Of a stretch of DNA of 64,000 nt, positions 52,781-62,385 are shown piece by piece. Each line of letters begins with the position of its first letter. The stretch's first letter is position 1. Origin of the DNA: Rikenellaceae bacterium (GTDB lineage Bacteria > Bacteroidota > Bacteroidia > Bacteroidales > Rikenellaceae). The position numbers and the translations under genes were made by a program. The stretch lies in NCBI GenBank assembly GCA_015060045.1, contig SUZH01000002.1, forward strand, positions 62,001-126,000, given 5' to 3'. The notes below the pieces were generated by a model. It made no database searches. It saw only the letters and a program-made list of their open reading frames with translations, and was not told the DNA's origin.

Positions 52781-52812
52781 AAAGAGCCGCACCTCTTCCG
52801 AGGCACGGCTCA
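52781..52812 (-). terminator. Terminator of the ligA-dapA-DUF4919-C11 run
   Basis: Hairpin GAGCCGTGCCTC/GAGGTGCGGCTC (minus strand, one mismatch) followed by TTTGTTTTG. Confidence 0.65.
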
Positions 52813-52963
52813 TTTCACACACAAACAATAACAATAAAACGGCTTTCGTTGAAAGTGACCTCAAAAAGGTCATCGTTTATTTTACAAGTACAAAGATCTG
52901 CATAAATCTACAAGCCGTCAATACCTAAAGTTTGGTATTTTAGTAGTTTGCGTTGTCCATCGA

Positions 52964-54187
52964 CTAATGCGTAGCCTTCCACCAGGCGGTATCTTCACGC
53001 GCTCCTATCACCGCCGATGCGACACTCGGATCGGAGGTCGTAATACCCGAGAAGGTCTCGATATCGGTCTCTCCGTTGGTCATCGAATAGAAGGTCGGCG
53101 TATGGCGACGATAGGTAGCAGGAACAGTCTTCTCCAACTGTGCCTCAAACTCAGCCAGCAACGCCTCGTCGGCACAATAATGACGTACATAGTCACCCAT
53201 ATCGTAGAAACGCGTAGGACTATAGCCATCAAGCACCTGCAGATCCTCGCGTACGGCCTTTGGCAGCTCGGTGCTGACTGCATTGATGCGCTTCATTACA
53301 TCGGCCAGGCGCTCCAGTTCGGCGCATACCGTTACGGCCACCGTACCGCAAGGCATCGAGCCATCCTCCATATAATATTGGTAGAACGATTCGCAGATTC
53401 CCTCATAGTCCACATCGCCCAACATGCAGGCTCCCATCTCGAAATAGGGGAAACCCTCGGCCATAATCTCACTCGTCGAACCGATCAGATAATCGGCCAC
53501 GTTACGCAACTCATAGGCCACCTCGACCGACGACATATAGCAATCATCGAAGAGGATGTATTCCATCTTGATTCCTGCGCGATCAATCGCTTGCGCCAGG
53601 GTCGAGATCTCGGTCTGGAACTCAGCATCCATACCACCAAACCAGCGGGTCTGGTGGACTCCCTCATACTCCCAGTACTCCTTTTCGCGCGGTTGAGCCA
53701 ACAACGGTTGTACTTGCTGCTTTGCCTTCAAGCGCTCCGACGGAATCCACGCCATACCGTGGCAACCAATCGACATCGCATAGCGCGGAGCAGGAGCCAC
53801 CACTTGTAGATCTTTCAAGACGGTTGCAATACCCTCGGCCGTCGTCATATCCAGCTGCTGATAGGTCTTATGAATCGTTTGGGCCACATTGCCGTCACCA
53901 CCCACCAGTTCAAAGAGCGTACCCTCAAGAGCAACGCCCACGCGATTCTCCATAAAGACCAACACACGGCAACCATCGGGCTGACGATAACGCAACACCT
54001 CTTCCATGTCGGAGATGTTGGTCTTAAAATGGCTCGTCAGTCCCGTATTGCCCTGGCTGTTGCCCGACCACGGGAAGTACATCAGCAGCGTCTGCTCGGG
54101 AGCAATCTGCTCTACATAGGTATTCTTATCATCGCAGCCAACCAAAACCAGCAAGGTCAACAGCAGGATCGAAAGTCGTTTCATCAT
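52964..54187 (-). CDS. Clostripain-family (C11) cysteine peptidase lipoprotein
   Basis: A 407-residue lipoprotein: signal MMKRLSILLLTLLVLVGC with lipobox LVGC (Cys18), then DDKNTY. The body is a C11 caspase-like domain: MYFPWSGNSQGNTG near the N-terminus, catalytic His143 in SIGCHGMAW and Cys216 in FDDCYMSSVEVAYEL. C11 enzymes cut after Arg/Lys; Bacteroidales members act at the surface or in the periplasm. Two adjacent ATG codons (54187, 54184) are possible and overlap the stop of the DUF4919 gene, so translation is coupled. It is the last gene of a run that starts with ligA and dapA. Confidence 0.9.
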   Translation of the reverse strand: MMKRLSILLLTLLVLVGCDDKNTYVEQIAPEQTLLMYFPWSGNSQGNTGLTSHFKTNISDMEEVLRYRQPDGCRVLVFMENRVGVALEGTLFELVGGDGNVAQTIHKTYQQLDMTTAEGIATVLKDLQVVAPAPRYAMSIGCHGMAWIPSERLKAKQQVQPLLAQPREKEYWEYEGVHQTRWFGGMDAEFQTEISTLAQAIDRAGIKMEYILFDDCYMSSVEVAYELRNVADYLIGSTSEIMAEGFPYFEMGACMLGDVDYEGICESFYQYYMEDGSMPCGTVAVTVCAELERLADVMKRINAVSTELPKAVREDLQVLDGYSPTRFYDMGDYVRHYCADEALLAEFEAQLEKTVPATYRRHTPTFYSMTNGETDIETFSGITTSDPSVASAVIGAREDTAWWKATH

Positions 54188-54924
54188 TTATATTCGCGAG
54201 GTTTAAGATTATTAAATTGCCACGTGCGCTCACGCTTATAGGTGTAGCCCTCGGGCTTATTTCGATAGATACGCTCAAAGTTGAAGTAAAGCCCCTTACG
54301 CTTCTTGCCTTCAATAACTTGCGCCGACAGCAAAGGCACAAACTCCACCGTGCGGCTCACGACTCGTGCATCCCCTGCGGCAAGCCCCTCGGCAGCCATT
54401 GCATCCAGCGCATGGTCGAACATGAGGATATGGCGCGGGGATTTGATCGTCAGCCCGTCCCCCGACGAGAGGATCGTGCGGATCACGCCATTGAGGTGCG
54501 TAGCCCAGCGTTGGGCCTCGCCATCGTTGCCCAGCTTTTGGTGCACAAAGGTCAGCACGTTCAGAATCTGCGGGCTGAAGGGGTCACGCATGCGGGCAGC
54601 GTTGGCGCGAATCAGAAGTTGTTCCAATCGTTCGCGCTCCACATTGTCGGGATCCATGCCCTTCATCAGAGACAACATCTCCTCCTTATCGACATTCGTA
54701 TCCAGCGGCTTATAGGCATCTTGGTAGGCGAAGCCGTAGTAGAGGTAGTGGTAATCGTCGTCCGTCAAATCGAGCGCACCATTCGTATAGCGCATCATGA
54801 GCTTCATGTAGTAGTAGGGCGACCGCTGATCGGTGATGCGGTCGATGATATCCTGCTCGACGGGAGTTTTCGCCATCGCAAGAAGCGGCATGAGGGCCAA
54901 CAAAAGCAACAAAAATCGTTTCAT
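54184..54924 (-). CDS. DUF4919 secreted protein
   Basis: A 246-residue secreted protein, signal peptide MKRFLLLLLALMPLLAMA. The mature part is mainly helical and matches DUF4919: SPYYYMKLMMRYTNGALDLTDDDYHYLYYGFAYQ, a tetratricopeptide-like middle, and the closing strand LYFNFERIYRNK. The function of the family is unknown. The start at 54924 opens the signal peptide; the frame begins earlier inside dapA. Its stop overlaps the start of the C11 peptidase gene, which suggests a functional link between the two exported proteins, an inference. Confidence 0.85.
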   Translation of the reverse strand: MKRFLLLLLALMPLLAMAKTPVEQDIIDRITDQRSPYYYMKLMMRYTNGALDLTDDDYHYLYYGFAYQDAYKPLDTNVDKEEMLSLMKGMDPDNVERERLEQLLIRANAARMRDPFSPQILNVLTFVHQKLGNDGEAQRWATHLNGVIRTILSSGDGLTIKSPRHILMFDHALDAMAAEGLAAGDARVVSRTVEFVPLLSAQVIEGKKRKGLYFNFERIYRNKPEGYTYKRERTWQFNNLKPREYK

Positions 54925-54959
54925 GGGTATTCGTTTAATATACCTAACGAACGGCCATT

Positions 54960-55856
54960 TTAGTGCAAATCGTATTTCTCGATCAGCATTTTGAAGCGTT
55001 CGCGCAGCTGGGGCGTACCCGGCACAAGCGGCAGACGCATCGTCGAACCGATCTTGCCCATCACCGACAAGGCACACTTCGCACCCACGGGGTTACCCTC
55101 GGCAAAGAGCGCCTCCACGGCATCGTCCATATCGGCCTCGGCCCACTTCGCGCGCGCCTCGTCGAACTTACCCTCCTTGGCCTTGTTGATGCACTCCATG
55201 AAAAGCTTCGGGAAGACGTTGGCTGCCACCGAAATCACACCGTCGCCACCGCGCTCCATCAACTCGATCGCAATGCCGTCATCGCCCGCCAAGACCAAGA
55301 AACCCTCGGGGCGGTTGTCGATGATCTGCTGCATCTGCTCCAGGTTGCCCGAAGCCTCCTTGATGCCGATGATGTTCGGAATCTCACGCGCTAAGCGCAG
55401 GGTCGTCTCGGCGGTCATGTTCACCCCCGTACGCCCCGGAATGTTGTACAGAATCACGGGCAGGGGAGAGTGCTCCGCCACGGTCTTAAAGTGCTGATAA
55501 AGACCCTCCTGCGAAGGTTTGTTGTAGTAGGGCGTAACGCTCAGGATGGCATCCGCCCCACGCAGGTCGAACTCGCGCAGCTGATCCAGCACCTCGCTTG
55601 TCGAGTTACCGCCGCAACCCATCACCAGGGGCACACGGCCGTTGATCTTGTGCGCCGTGTACATCGCAATCACGGCACGCTCGGGGTTGTAGAGCATCGG
55701 CGTTTCGGCCGTCGTACCGAGGGCCACGATATAGTCCACACCACCCTCGATCACATAATCCACCATATTGCCCAGGGCCTTGTAATCGACCTGACCCGCC
55801 GGCGTAAAAGGCGTAATCATCGCAACGCCTACGCCCGAAAGTTTATCCTTTAACAT
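54960..55856 (-). CDS. dapA: 4-hydroxy-tetrahydrodipicolinate synthase
   Basis: DapA of 298 residues, a TIM-barrel aldolase-class enzyme that condenses pyruvate with aspartate semialdehyde for lysine and peptidoglycan diaminopimelate. The Schiff-base Lys166 lies in GIKEASG. The catalytic relay has Tyr137 (LYNIPGR) and Thr48-Thr49 (GTTAET), with the substrate arginine in IPGRTG. Full length. It starts 11 bp after ligA and precedes the DUF4919 gene. With lysA at 29054-30211 it covers the entry and exit of the lysine pathway. Confidence 0.95.
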   Translation of the reverse strand: MLKDKLSGVGVAMITPFTPAGQVDYKALGNMVDYVIEGGVDYIVALGTTAETPMLYNPERAVIAMYTAHKINGRVPLVMGCGGNSTSEVLDQLREFDLRGADAILSVTPYYNKPSQEGLYQHFKTVAEHSPLPVILYNIPGRTGVNMTAETTLRLAREIPNIIGIKEASGNLEQMQQIIDNRPEGFLVLAGDDGIAIELMERGGDGVISVAANVFPKLFMECINKAKEGKFDEARAKWAEADMDDAVEALFAEGNPVGAKCALSVMGKIGSTMRLPLVPGTPQLRERFKMLIEKYDLH

Positions 55857-55867
55857 AGCTTTCCTTA

Positions 55868-58018
<2,151 letters not shown>

Positions 58019-58087
58019 TTACGGATGTATGGCAATATGCTTTTTTTGCGTATAATTGCAGAAAATTTTGACACAATAAAATCCATC

Positions 58088-58420
58088 ATGGCAAAACAGA
58101 ATACCGCAAAGAAGCATATTGTAACCAGCTTCCACAACCTGGCCCCCGAACTTCAGGAGGCCGTCAAGGCACTCTATCCGCTCGGCTTTACCGAGGCAAT
58201 GATGCGCATCGACAAACCCAATGGCGACTTTTTCTACGCCGTACCGTTCGATACGGAGGAGGTGGCATACCTCGTCAAGATCGACGTGAAGATCGACGAC
58301 AAGGCCCACGAAGAGGACGACAAGGATTACTACGATGACGACCTGAAGGGCGCCGACGAGTTGCAGGACGACGAGAGTTCGATGGAGAGCCCGTCGAACG
58401 ATGACGACGTTGACATCTAA
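58088..58420 (+). CDS. Conserved small acidic protein, unknown function
   Basis: A 110-residue soluble protein. The N-terminus is basic (MAKQNTAKKH). The core ALYPLGFTEAMMRIDKPNGDFFYAVPFDTEEVAYLVKIDVKID looks like a compact alpha/beta unit, and the last 40 residues are almost entirely Asp, Glu and Ser. I do not recognise a named domain. It is divergent from ligA; a TATAATTG sits about 35 bp upstream. The start at 58088 is preferred over an earlier in-frame codon because of its position after that element. Confidence 0.72.
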   Translation: MAKQNTAKKHIVTSFHNLAPELQEAVKALYPLGFTEAMMRIDKPNGDFFYAVPFDTEEVAYLVKIDVKIDDKAHEEDDKDYYDDDLKGADELQDDESSMESPSNDDDVDI

Positions 58421-58430
58421 CGAGCCCAAA

Positions 58431-59045
58431 ATGCGCGCGCGATCCGTTTGGTGTTTGGCCATATGGGCACTATGCACGGCATGTGGCATGGCCGAGCGCG
58501 ATGATCGCGACCACAAAAGCTACGAATACCTGACCTTCTCGGACGATAACTTTAAGGCTTATTGTCTGCAGGAGTTCGACACCAACCAAGACGGACGTCT
58601 CTCGCGCTACGAAGCCGAGAGCGTCCGTTCTGTTGTTTGCCCGTCGATGGGGATCACCTCGCTAACGCCCATCGAAGCCTTTGCCAATCTGCAACATATC
58701 GATTGTTCCGACAACGAGTTGGAGTTATTAAACATAGACCAAAACACCGAGCTTCTGTCGGTCAATTGCTCAAACAATCGCCTCACGGAGCTGTCACTCG
58801 ACCACCTGCGCCGCTTGGCAGAACTTACGTGCCACAACAACCGACTCAACCACCTGCGCCTTGATTACGCGCAGTCGCTTCGTCGGCTCGACTGCCGATT
58901 CAACCATCTTTCGACACTCGATCTTTCGGCATGCAGTACACTTTTGCAGGCCGACACCCGCTCCAATCCCAACCTGACGACGATCTATTGCCGCGCCGGC
59001 CAGCAGGTCAATTACGACGCCCCGTCGGTCGTTGTCGTGCGATAA
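58431..59045 (+). CDS. LRR lipoprotein with one EF-hand-like loop
   Basis: A 204-residue lipoprotein: signal with lipobox CTAC (Cys18), acidic linker, then YEYLTFSDDNFKAYCLQEFD. A single EF-hand-type loop DTNQDGRLSRYE is at 50-61. Leucine-rich repeats of about 21 residues follow (LQHIDCSDNELELLNID, LLSVNCSNNRLTELSLD, LAELTCHNNRLNHLRLD, LRRLDCRFNHLSTLDL). This is typical of Bacteroidales surface LRR proteins; ligand unknown. The start at 58431 is taken because it begins the signal peptide; the frame is open from 58401, overlapping the previous gene. Confidence 0.78.
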   Translation: MRARSVWCLAIWALCTACGMAERDDRDHKSYEYLTFSDDNFKAYCLQEFDTNQDGRLSRYEAESVRSVVCPSMGITSLTPIEAFANLQHIDCSDNELELLNIDQNTELLSVNCSNNRLTELSLDHLRRLAELTCHNNRLNHLRLDYAQSLRRLDCRFNHLSTLDLSACSTLLQADTRSNPNLTTIYCRAGQQVNYDAPSVVVVR

Positions 59046-59112
59046 AATCGCATAATGTTCATAACTTGGTGAAAAAGTCGCGGCCAAGTCCCAGCTTTGT
59101 GAAAATATTTTT

Positions 59113-59120
59113 GTAATTTT
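59113..59120 (+). promoter_or_regulatory. -7 element of purA
   Basis: TAATTTTG, 72 bp before the ATG; no clear TTTG upstream at the right spacing. Confidence 0.45.
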
Positions 59121-59157
59121 GGCTGCAAAATCATTTTTGCGGCCTCTTCATGTGAAG
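59120..59157 (+). promoter_or_regulatory. Hairpin leader of purA
   Basis: Two consecutive hairpins at the start of the mRNA: GGCTGCAAAA/TTTTGCGGCC (10 pairs, one G-U, 59120-59143) and TCTTCA-TG-TGAAGA (59144-59157). No T-run follows, so it is not a terminator. Confidence 0.4.
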
Positions 59158-59192
59158 AAAATAATTTATAAACCAGATAGAGACTTTTGACA

Positions 59193-60458
59193 ATGAAAAA
59201 AGTAGATGTGATTCTCGGCCTGCAATGGGGCGACGAAGGCAAAGGTAAGGTGGTCGATGTACTGACTCCGAACTATGAGGTGGTAGCCCGCTTCCAGGGT
59301 GGCCCGAATGCCGGCCACACGCTGGAGTTTAACGGCGAGAAGTATGTACTTCGCTCGATTCCGTCGGGCATCTTCCAGGGCGGCAAGGCCAACATCATCG
59401 GCGGTGGTGTCGTATTGGACGCCATTCTGTTCCGCAAGGAGGCCGAGGAGCTCGCCACGAGCGGCCACGACCTGAAGAAGCAGCTTTCGATCTCGAAGAA
59501 GGCACACCTGATTCTGCCCACGCACCGCATCCTCGACGCCGCTTACGAGGCCGCCAAGGGTAGCGCCAAGATCGGCACGACGGGTAAGGGTATCGGCCCG
59601 ACCTATACGGATAAAGTCAGCCGTAACGGTATGCGCGTAGGCGATCTGTTGAGCCCCAATTTCAAGGAGATCTACGCCAAGGCCAAGGCTCGCCACGAGC
59701 AGATTCTCAAGAGTCTCAATTACGACTACGACATCACGGAGCTGGAGCAGGAGTGGTTCGAGGCCGTGGAGTACCTGAAGCAGTTCCCGATCATCGACAG
59801 CGAGTGGATGGTCAACAACGCCCTGAAGGCCGACAAGAGTGTCCTCGCCGAAGGTGCACAGGGTACGCTGCTCGATGTTGATTTCGGTTCGTACCCATTC
59901 GTTACCTCGTCGAACACGGTGTGCGCCGGCGCTTGCACGGGTCTGGGTATCGCCCCGAATCGCATCGGTGAGGTATTCGGCATCTTCAAGGCCTACTGCA
60001 CGCGCGTAGGTAGCGGTCCGTTCCCCACGGAGCTCTTCGACGAGACGGGTGCCACGCTGCGCCGCATCGGCCACGAGTACGGTGCCGTCACGGGTCGTGA
60101 GCGTCGTTGCGGTTGGTTGGACCTTGTAGCGCTGAAGTATTCGATCATGATCAACGGCGTCACGCAGCTCATCATGATGAAGTCGGACGTCATGAACGAT
60201 TTCGAGACGATCCGCGTAGCTACGGCCTACCACGTAAACGGCACGATGACCGACGAATTCCCCTTCTCGATCGAAGAGGGCGTAGAGCCGGTTTACACCG
60301 ACTTCGAGGGCTGGCAGTGCGACCTGCGTAAGTGCCGCACCTACGAGGAGTTCCCCGCCGCCTTCAAGGCCTATGTCGATTTCATCGAAAAAGAGACGGG
60401 TGTACCCGTGAAGGTGATCTCGGTAGGTCCTGACCGCGACGAGACGGTAATCCGCTAA
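59193..60458 (+). CDS. purA: Adenylosuccinate synthetase
   Basis: PurA of 421 residues that joins IMP and aspartate using GTP, the first step from IMP to AMP. The phosphate-binding QWGDEGKGKVVD is at the N-terminus. GGPNAGHTL, TGKGIGPTYTDK with the base-binding residues and the C-terminal SVGPDRDETV are intact. The start at 59193 (MKKVDVILGLQWG) is preferred to a TTG two codons earlier. It lies 11 bp upstream of etfB, so it may share its transcript. Confidence 0.96.
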   Translation: MKKVDVILGLQWGDEGKGKVVDVLTPNYEVVARFQGGPNAGHTLEFNGEKYVLRSIPSGIFQGGKANIIGGGVVLDAILFRKEAEELATSGHDLKKQLSISKKAHLILPTHRILDAAYEAAKGSAKIGTTGKGIGPTYTDKVSRNGMRVGDLLSPNFKEIYAKAKARHEQILKSLNYDYDITELEQEWFEAVEYLKQFPIIDSEWMVNNALKADKSVLAEGAQGTLLDVDFGSYPFVTSSNTVCAGACTGLGIAPNRIGEVFGIFKAYCTRVGSGPFPTELFDETGATLRRIGHEYGAVTGRERRCGWLDLVALKYSIMINGVTQLIMMKSDVMNDFETIRVATAYHVNGTMTDEFPFSIEEGVEPVYTDFEGWQCDLRKCRTYEEFPAAFKAYVDFIEKETGVPVKVISVGPDRDETVIR

Positions 60459-60469
60459 TTAAATTCGCT

Positions 60470-61348
60470 ATGAACAATGCTTTGAACATTGTCGTGTTGG
60501 CCAAACAGGTGCCGGATACACGACAAGTCGGCAAAGATGCAATGACGGCAGAGGGCACGGTTAACCGTGCTGCTCTGCCGGCTATTTTTAATCCCGAGGA
60601 TCTTCACGCATTGGAGCTGGCGCTCAATCTCAAAGATCGCCTGCCGGGCACGAAGGTACACCTATTGACCATGGGGCCGCAACGTGCTGCCGACATCATC
60701 CGCGAGGCGATGTACCGCGGTGCCGATGGGGGATACCTCCTCTCGGGACGCGAATTTGCCGGCTCGGATACGCTGGCTACCTCCTATGCCTTGGCGTGCG
60801 CGCTGCGAAAGATCAATCCCGATCTGATCGTGGCCGGCCGTCAAGCCATTGACGGCGATACAGCCCAGGTTGGTCCGCAGGTAGCCGAGAAACTCGATTT
60901 GCCGCAGGTGACCTATGCCGAAGAGGTAGTGGCCATAGGCGACAACACGCTCACGATTCGTCGCCGCATCGAGGCAGGCCTGGAGGTGGTGGAGTGCCCC
61001 ATTCCGGCCGTCATCACGGTCAACGGATCGGCTCCTGTATGCCGTCCGCGCCATGCCAAACGCCTTATGCACTTTAAGTCGGCCCGTACGGCTTCGGAGC
61101 TGGCAGCCGATCCTGCTTCATTTGCAGCCAAGCGGGTAGCCGTAAAACCCGAACTTCAGATCATCGAGTGGTCGGCCGCTGACGTCGATCCCGATCCCAC
61201 GCAACTCGGACTGCAAGGCTCGCCCACGAAGGTCAAGCGCATCGAGAATGTCGTATTCCAGGCCAAGGAGGCGAAGCGATTGTCCAATTCGGATGAAGAG
61301 TTGGAGACGCTGATCCAGGAGCTGATTGCCGCCCACACGATTGGTTAA
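60470..61348 (+). CDS. etfB: Electron transfer flavoprotein beta subunit
   Basis: EtfB of 292 residues, AMP/FAD-binding partner of the ETF dimer. The N-terminus NIVVLAKQVPDT is typical. LNLKDRLPGTKVHLLTMGP, DLIVAGRQAIDGDTAQVGP and the adenine-binding signature in the region VTYAEEV support the assignment. It is longer than the 250-residue mitochondrial type and resembles clostridial or Bacteroidetes ETFs. Together with etfA and the acyl-CoA dehydrogenase it forms an electron-transfer unit. Some such ETFs bifurcate electrons; that cannot be settled from this alone. Confidence 0.93.
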   Translation: MNNALNIVVLAKQVPDTRQVGKDAMTAEGTVNRAALPAIFNPEDLHALELALNLKDRLPGTKVHLLTMGPQRAADIIREAMYRGADGGYLLSGREFAGSDTLATSYALACALRKINPDLIVAGRQAIDGDTAQVGPQVAEKLDLPQVTYAEEVVAIGDNTLTIRRRIEAGLEVVECPIPAVITVNGSAPVCRPRHAKRLMHFKSARTASELAADPASFAAKRVAVKPELQIIEWSAADVDPDPTQLGLQGSPTKVKRIENVVFQAKEAKRLSNSDEELETLIQELIAAHTIG

Positions 61349-61365
61349 ACACAAGCCCATCCACC

Positions 61366-62385
61366 ATGAACAACCTTTTTGTATATATAGAGACCGAGCA
61401 GGGAAAGATCGCTGACGTAAGTCTGGAACTGATGACCAAGGGGCGCGAATTGGCAGCCCAGCTGGGCGTCAAGACCGAGGCCGTGGTGATTGGTCACCAT
61501 ACCGAGGGGATCGAGGAGGAGCTCGCCCGTTACGGAGCCGATACGGTTTGGGTAGCAGACGATGAGTGCTTTGCCCCCTTCCGCACCTTGCCCCACACGG
61601 CCGTACTGACCGCGCTAATCCGGCAGGAGCAGCCGCAAATCGTCCTCTTCGGAGCCACGTCAATTGGTCGTGACTTTGCACCCCGCGTATCTTCGGCACT
61701 GCATAGTGGCCTGACGGCCGATTGCACGCAGCTCGAGATTGGCGACCACACCGACGCCAAGACGGGTAAGGAATACCACGATCTGTTGTACCAGATTCGT
61801 CCCGCCTTCGGTGGCAACATCATCGCTACGATCATCAACCCCGACCACCGTCCCCAAATGGCTACGGTACGTGAGGGGGTGATGCGCAAAGAGGAAGCCG
61901 CTATTCCCGCAAAGGCCGAGCGCAAGGAGATTGCCTGGCGCGAGGCGTTGCAGGACAGTGACCTGGCCGTCAAGATTCTACACCGCGAAATTGCCGAGCG
62001 CAAGATCGACATCAAGGGCGCCTCGATCATCGTAGCCGGTGGCTACGGCATGGGATCGAAGGAGAACTTCCGCCTCGTGCACGAGCTGGCCGAGGTGTTG
62101 GGTGGTGAGGTTGGTGCTTCGCGTGCCGCCGTCGATGCCGGTTTCACGGAGCACGAGCGACAAATCGGACAGACGGGCGTCACAGTGCGTCCGAAGCTCT
62201 ACATCGCCTGCGGTATCTCGGGACAGATCCAGCACACGGCCGGCATGGATCAATCGGCCATGGTTATCTCTATCAACACCGACCCCGATGCGCCGATTAC
62301 GCGCCTGGCCGATTATGCCATCACGGGCGACGCCACTGAGGTGATTCCAAAACTAATTAAGTATTACAAGCAAAACTCGAAGTAA
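61366..62385 (+). CDS. etfA: Electron transfer flavoprotein alpha subunit
   Basis: EtfA of 339 residues carrying the main FAD. The C-terminal FAD domain reads IIVAGGYGMGSKENF, LGGEVGASRAAVDAGF, RQIGQTGVTVRPKLYIACGISGQIQHTAGM and NTDPDAPITRLADYAITGD. All are classic ETF-alpha residues. It is separated from etfB by 17 bp and its stop overlaps the start of the acyl-CoA dehydrogenase gene by one base (TAATG), so the three are translated together. Confidence 0.95.
   Translation: MNNLFVYIETEQGKIADVSLELMTKGRELAAQLGVKTEAVVIGHHTEGIEEELARYGADTVWVADDECFAPFRTLPHTAVLTALIRQEQPQIVLFGATSIGRDFAPRVSSALHSGLTADCTQLEIGDHTDAKTGKEYHDLLYQIRPAFGGNIIATIINPDHRPQMATVREGVMRKEEAAIPAKAERKEIAWREALQDSDLAVKILHREIAERKIDIKGASIIVAGGYGMGSKENFRLVHELAEVLGGEVGASRAAVDAGFTEHERQIGQTGVTVRPKLYIACGISGQIQHTAGMDQSAMVISINTDPDAPITRLADYAITGDATEVIPKLIKYYKQNSK

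Larger units (their letters stand above)
52649..52963. other. 315-bp region upstream of tRNA-Pro
   Basis: AT-rich, no supported gene. It contains the tRNA-Pro promoter (52677-52707), the terminator of the C11 peptidase gene (52781-52812), and a small hairpin GTGACCT-CAAAA-AGGTCAT near 52855-52872. A 77-codon frame begins with TTG, has low-complexity sequence and is not accepted. Confidence 0.6.

Noticed and set aside
52695..52928. 77-codon frame upstream of the tRNA-Pro promoter
   Set aside because: Starts with TTG, overlaps promoter and terminator signals and has no recognisable sequence.
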